64,000 bases of DNA from Anaerolineae bacterium (GTDB lineage Bacteria > Chloroflexota > Anaerolineae > 4572-78 > J111), in assembly GCA_023382535.1 (NCBI GenBank), contig JAHDWA010000005.1:218827-282826 (forward strand), read 5' to 3'. Shown here piece by piece: positions 63,658-64,000 of the stretch (the stretch's first letter is position 1; every line of letters starts with the position of its first letter). The notes beneath the pieces were generated by a model that was not told where the DNA came from, ran no database searches, and saw only the letters and a list, made by a program, of their open reading frames with translations. A program made the position numbers and the translations under genes.

Positions 63658-64000
63658 ATGACCCGTTCCCCAGCCGGCGATCGCTGCGCCGAAACTATTA
63701 TTGACGAAGACAAAGTTAGGCAGGCCGAGCAGGTTTTGTTAGATGGCCTGGCTGCCACCCGCCTGGCCGATACCTTCAGGGCTTTGGCCGATCCTACCCG
63801 CGTCCGCATCATCTCCATTCTTCTACACACGGAATTGTGTGTCTGCGACCTGGCCGCCACGCTTGGCATGACCCAGAGCGCGGTTTCACACCAATTGAGT
63901 CTCATGCGCGGCATGCGTCTGGTCAAAAGTCGCAAGGAGGGCCGCATGGTTTATTACACCCTGGACGACGAGCATATTCGGGATTTGTTTCGGCAGGGAT
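63658..64000 (+). CDS. ArsR/SmtB-family metal-sensing repressor (3' end cut by window)
   Basis: 114 residues are visible before the right edge. The winged-helix core is TFRALADPTRVRIISILL, then the alpha-3 metal motif ELCVCDLA, the recognition helix MTQSAVSHQLSLMRGMRLV and the wing GRMVYYTL. The final DDEHIRDLF resembles the alpha-5 zinc site. The N-terminus adds a Cys (GDRC). The protein thus shows both Cys-type (CadC/ArsR-like) and alpha-5-type sites. It is expected to repress itself and a downstream metal exporter, outside the window. Confidence 0.92.
   Translation, partial: MTRSPAGDRCAETIIDEDKVRQAEQVLLDGLAATRLADTFRALADPTRVRIISILLHTELCVCDLAATLGMTQSAVSHQLSLMRGMRLVKSRKEGRMVYYTLDDEHIRDLFRQG

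Overview
The window is a 64 kb chromosomal segment, GC-rich in most genes, open at both ends. It most resembles Chloroflexota (Anaerolineae-type). Pointers are secreted lipoproteins with long Thr-Pro linkers, a DUF2079 membrane protein, LLM-class (F420/flavin) oxidoreductases, a FabL-type enoyl reductase, an FtsW/RodA-PBP fusion and many short-tandem-repeat intergenic elements. This placement is an inference from gene content. No rRNA, tRNA, CRISPR array, insertion sequence or prophage was seen.

Layout. 1-4.6 kb: end of a peptide ABC transporter (two ATPases), an S9 peptidase and a C45-type amidohydrolase, together a peptide-use cluster. 4.7-13.4 kb: CinA, a GNAT acetyltransferase, two phosphohexomutases, proline dehydrogenase, a FabL-like reductase, a sugar epimerase-fold protein and CobS. 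13.4-24.7 kb: cell-surface block with a LysM protein, a GT39-like protein, an M50 protease with TPR, DUF2079, a secreted GH5-like enzyme and a lipoprotein with a duplicated domain. 24.8-31.6 kb: accessory signalling block with an EAD-like/TPR/membrane protein, a STAND-like ATPase with an OmpR-type winged helix, a 50-residue secreted peptide gene, a TPR protein, a probable structured RNA and a secreted hydrolase. 31.7-45.7 kb: SEDS-PBP fusion, MTA phosphorylase, M42 peptidase, hybrid histidine kinase, VanZ, GT2, two small conserved proteins, LLM oxidoreductase, RidA and a SpoIIE-type phosphatase. 45.9-48.6 kb: split saccharopine-pathway enzymes. 48.7-51.1 kb: AT-richer accessory patch (DUF6193-like, HigBA, VapBC-like). 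51.1-54.5 kb: Liv-type ATPase pair, second LLM oxidoreductase and SlyD. 54.7-64 kb: a very large soluble-adenylyl-cyclase-like protein, a Crp/Fnr regulator, enolase, a secreted hydrolase, acylphosphatase and an ArsR-family metal sensor cut by the window end.

Two themes stand out. First, heptamer-based short tandem repeats, often folded back as inverted pairs, fill many intergenic gaps and also lie in frame inside at least five proteins. Second, a compact candidate signalling locus (27.0-30.4 kb) combines a secreted Cys-bounded peptide, a STAND/winged-helix regulator, a TPR protein and four operator-like heptamers spaced exactly 11 bp apart. The cyclase next to a Crp-family regulator suggests local cAMP signalling.
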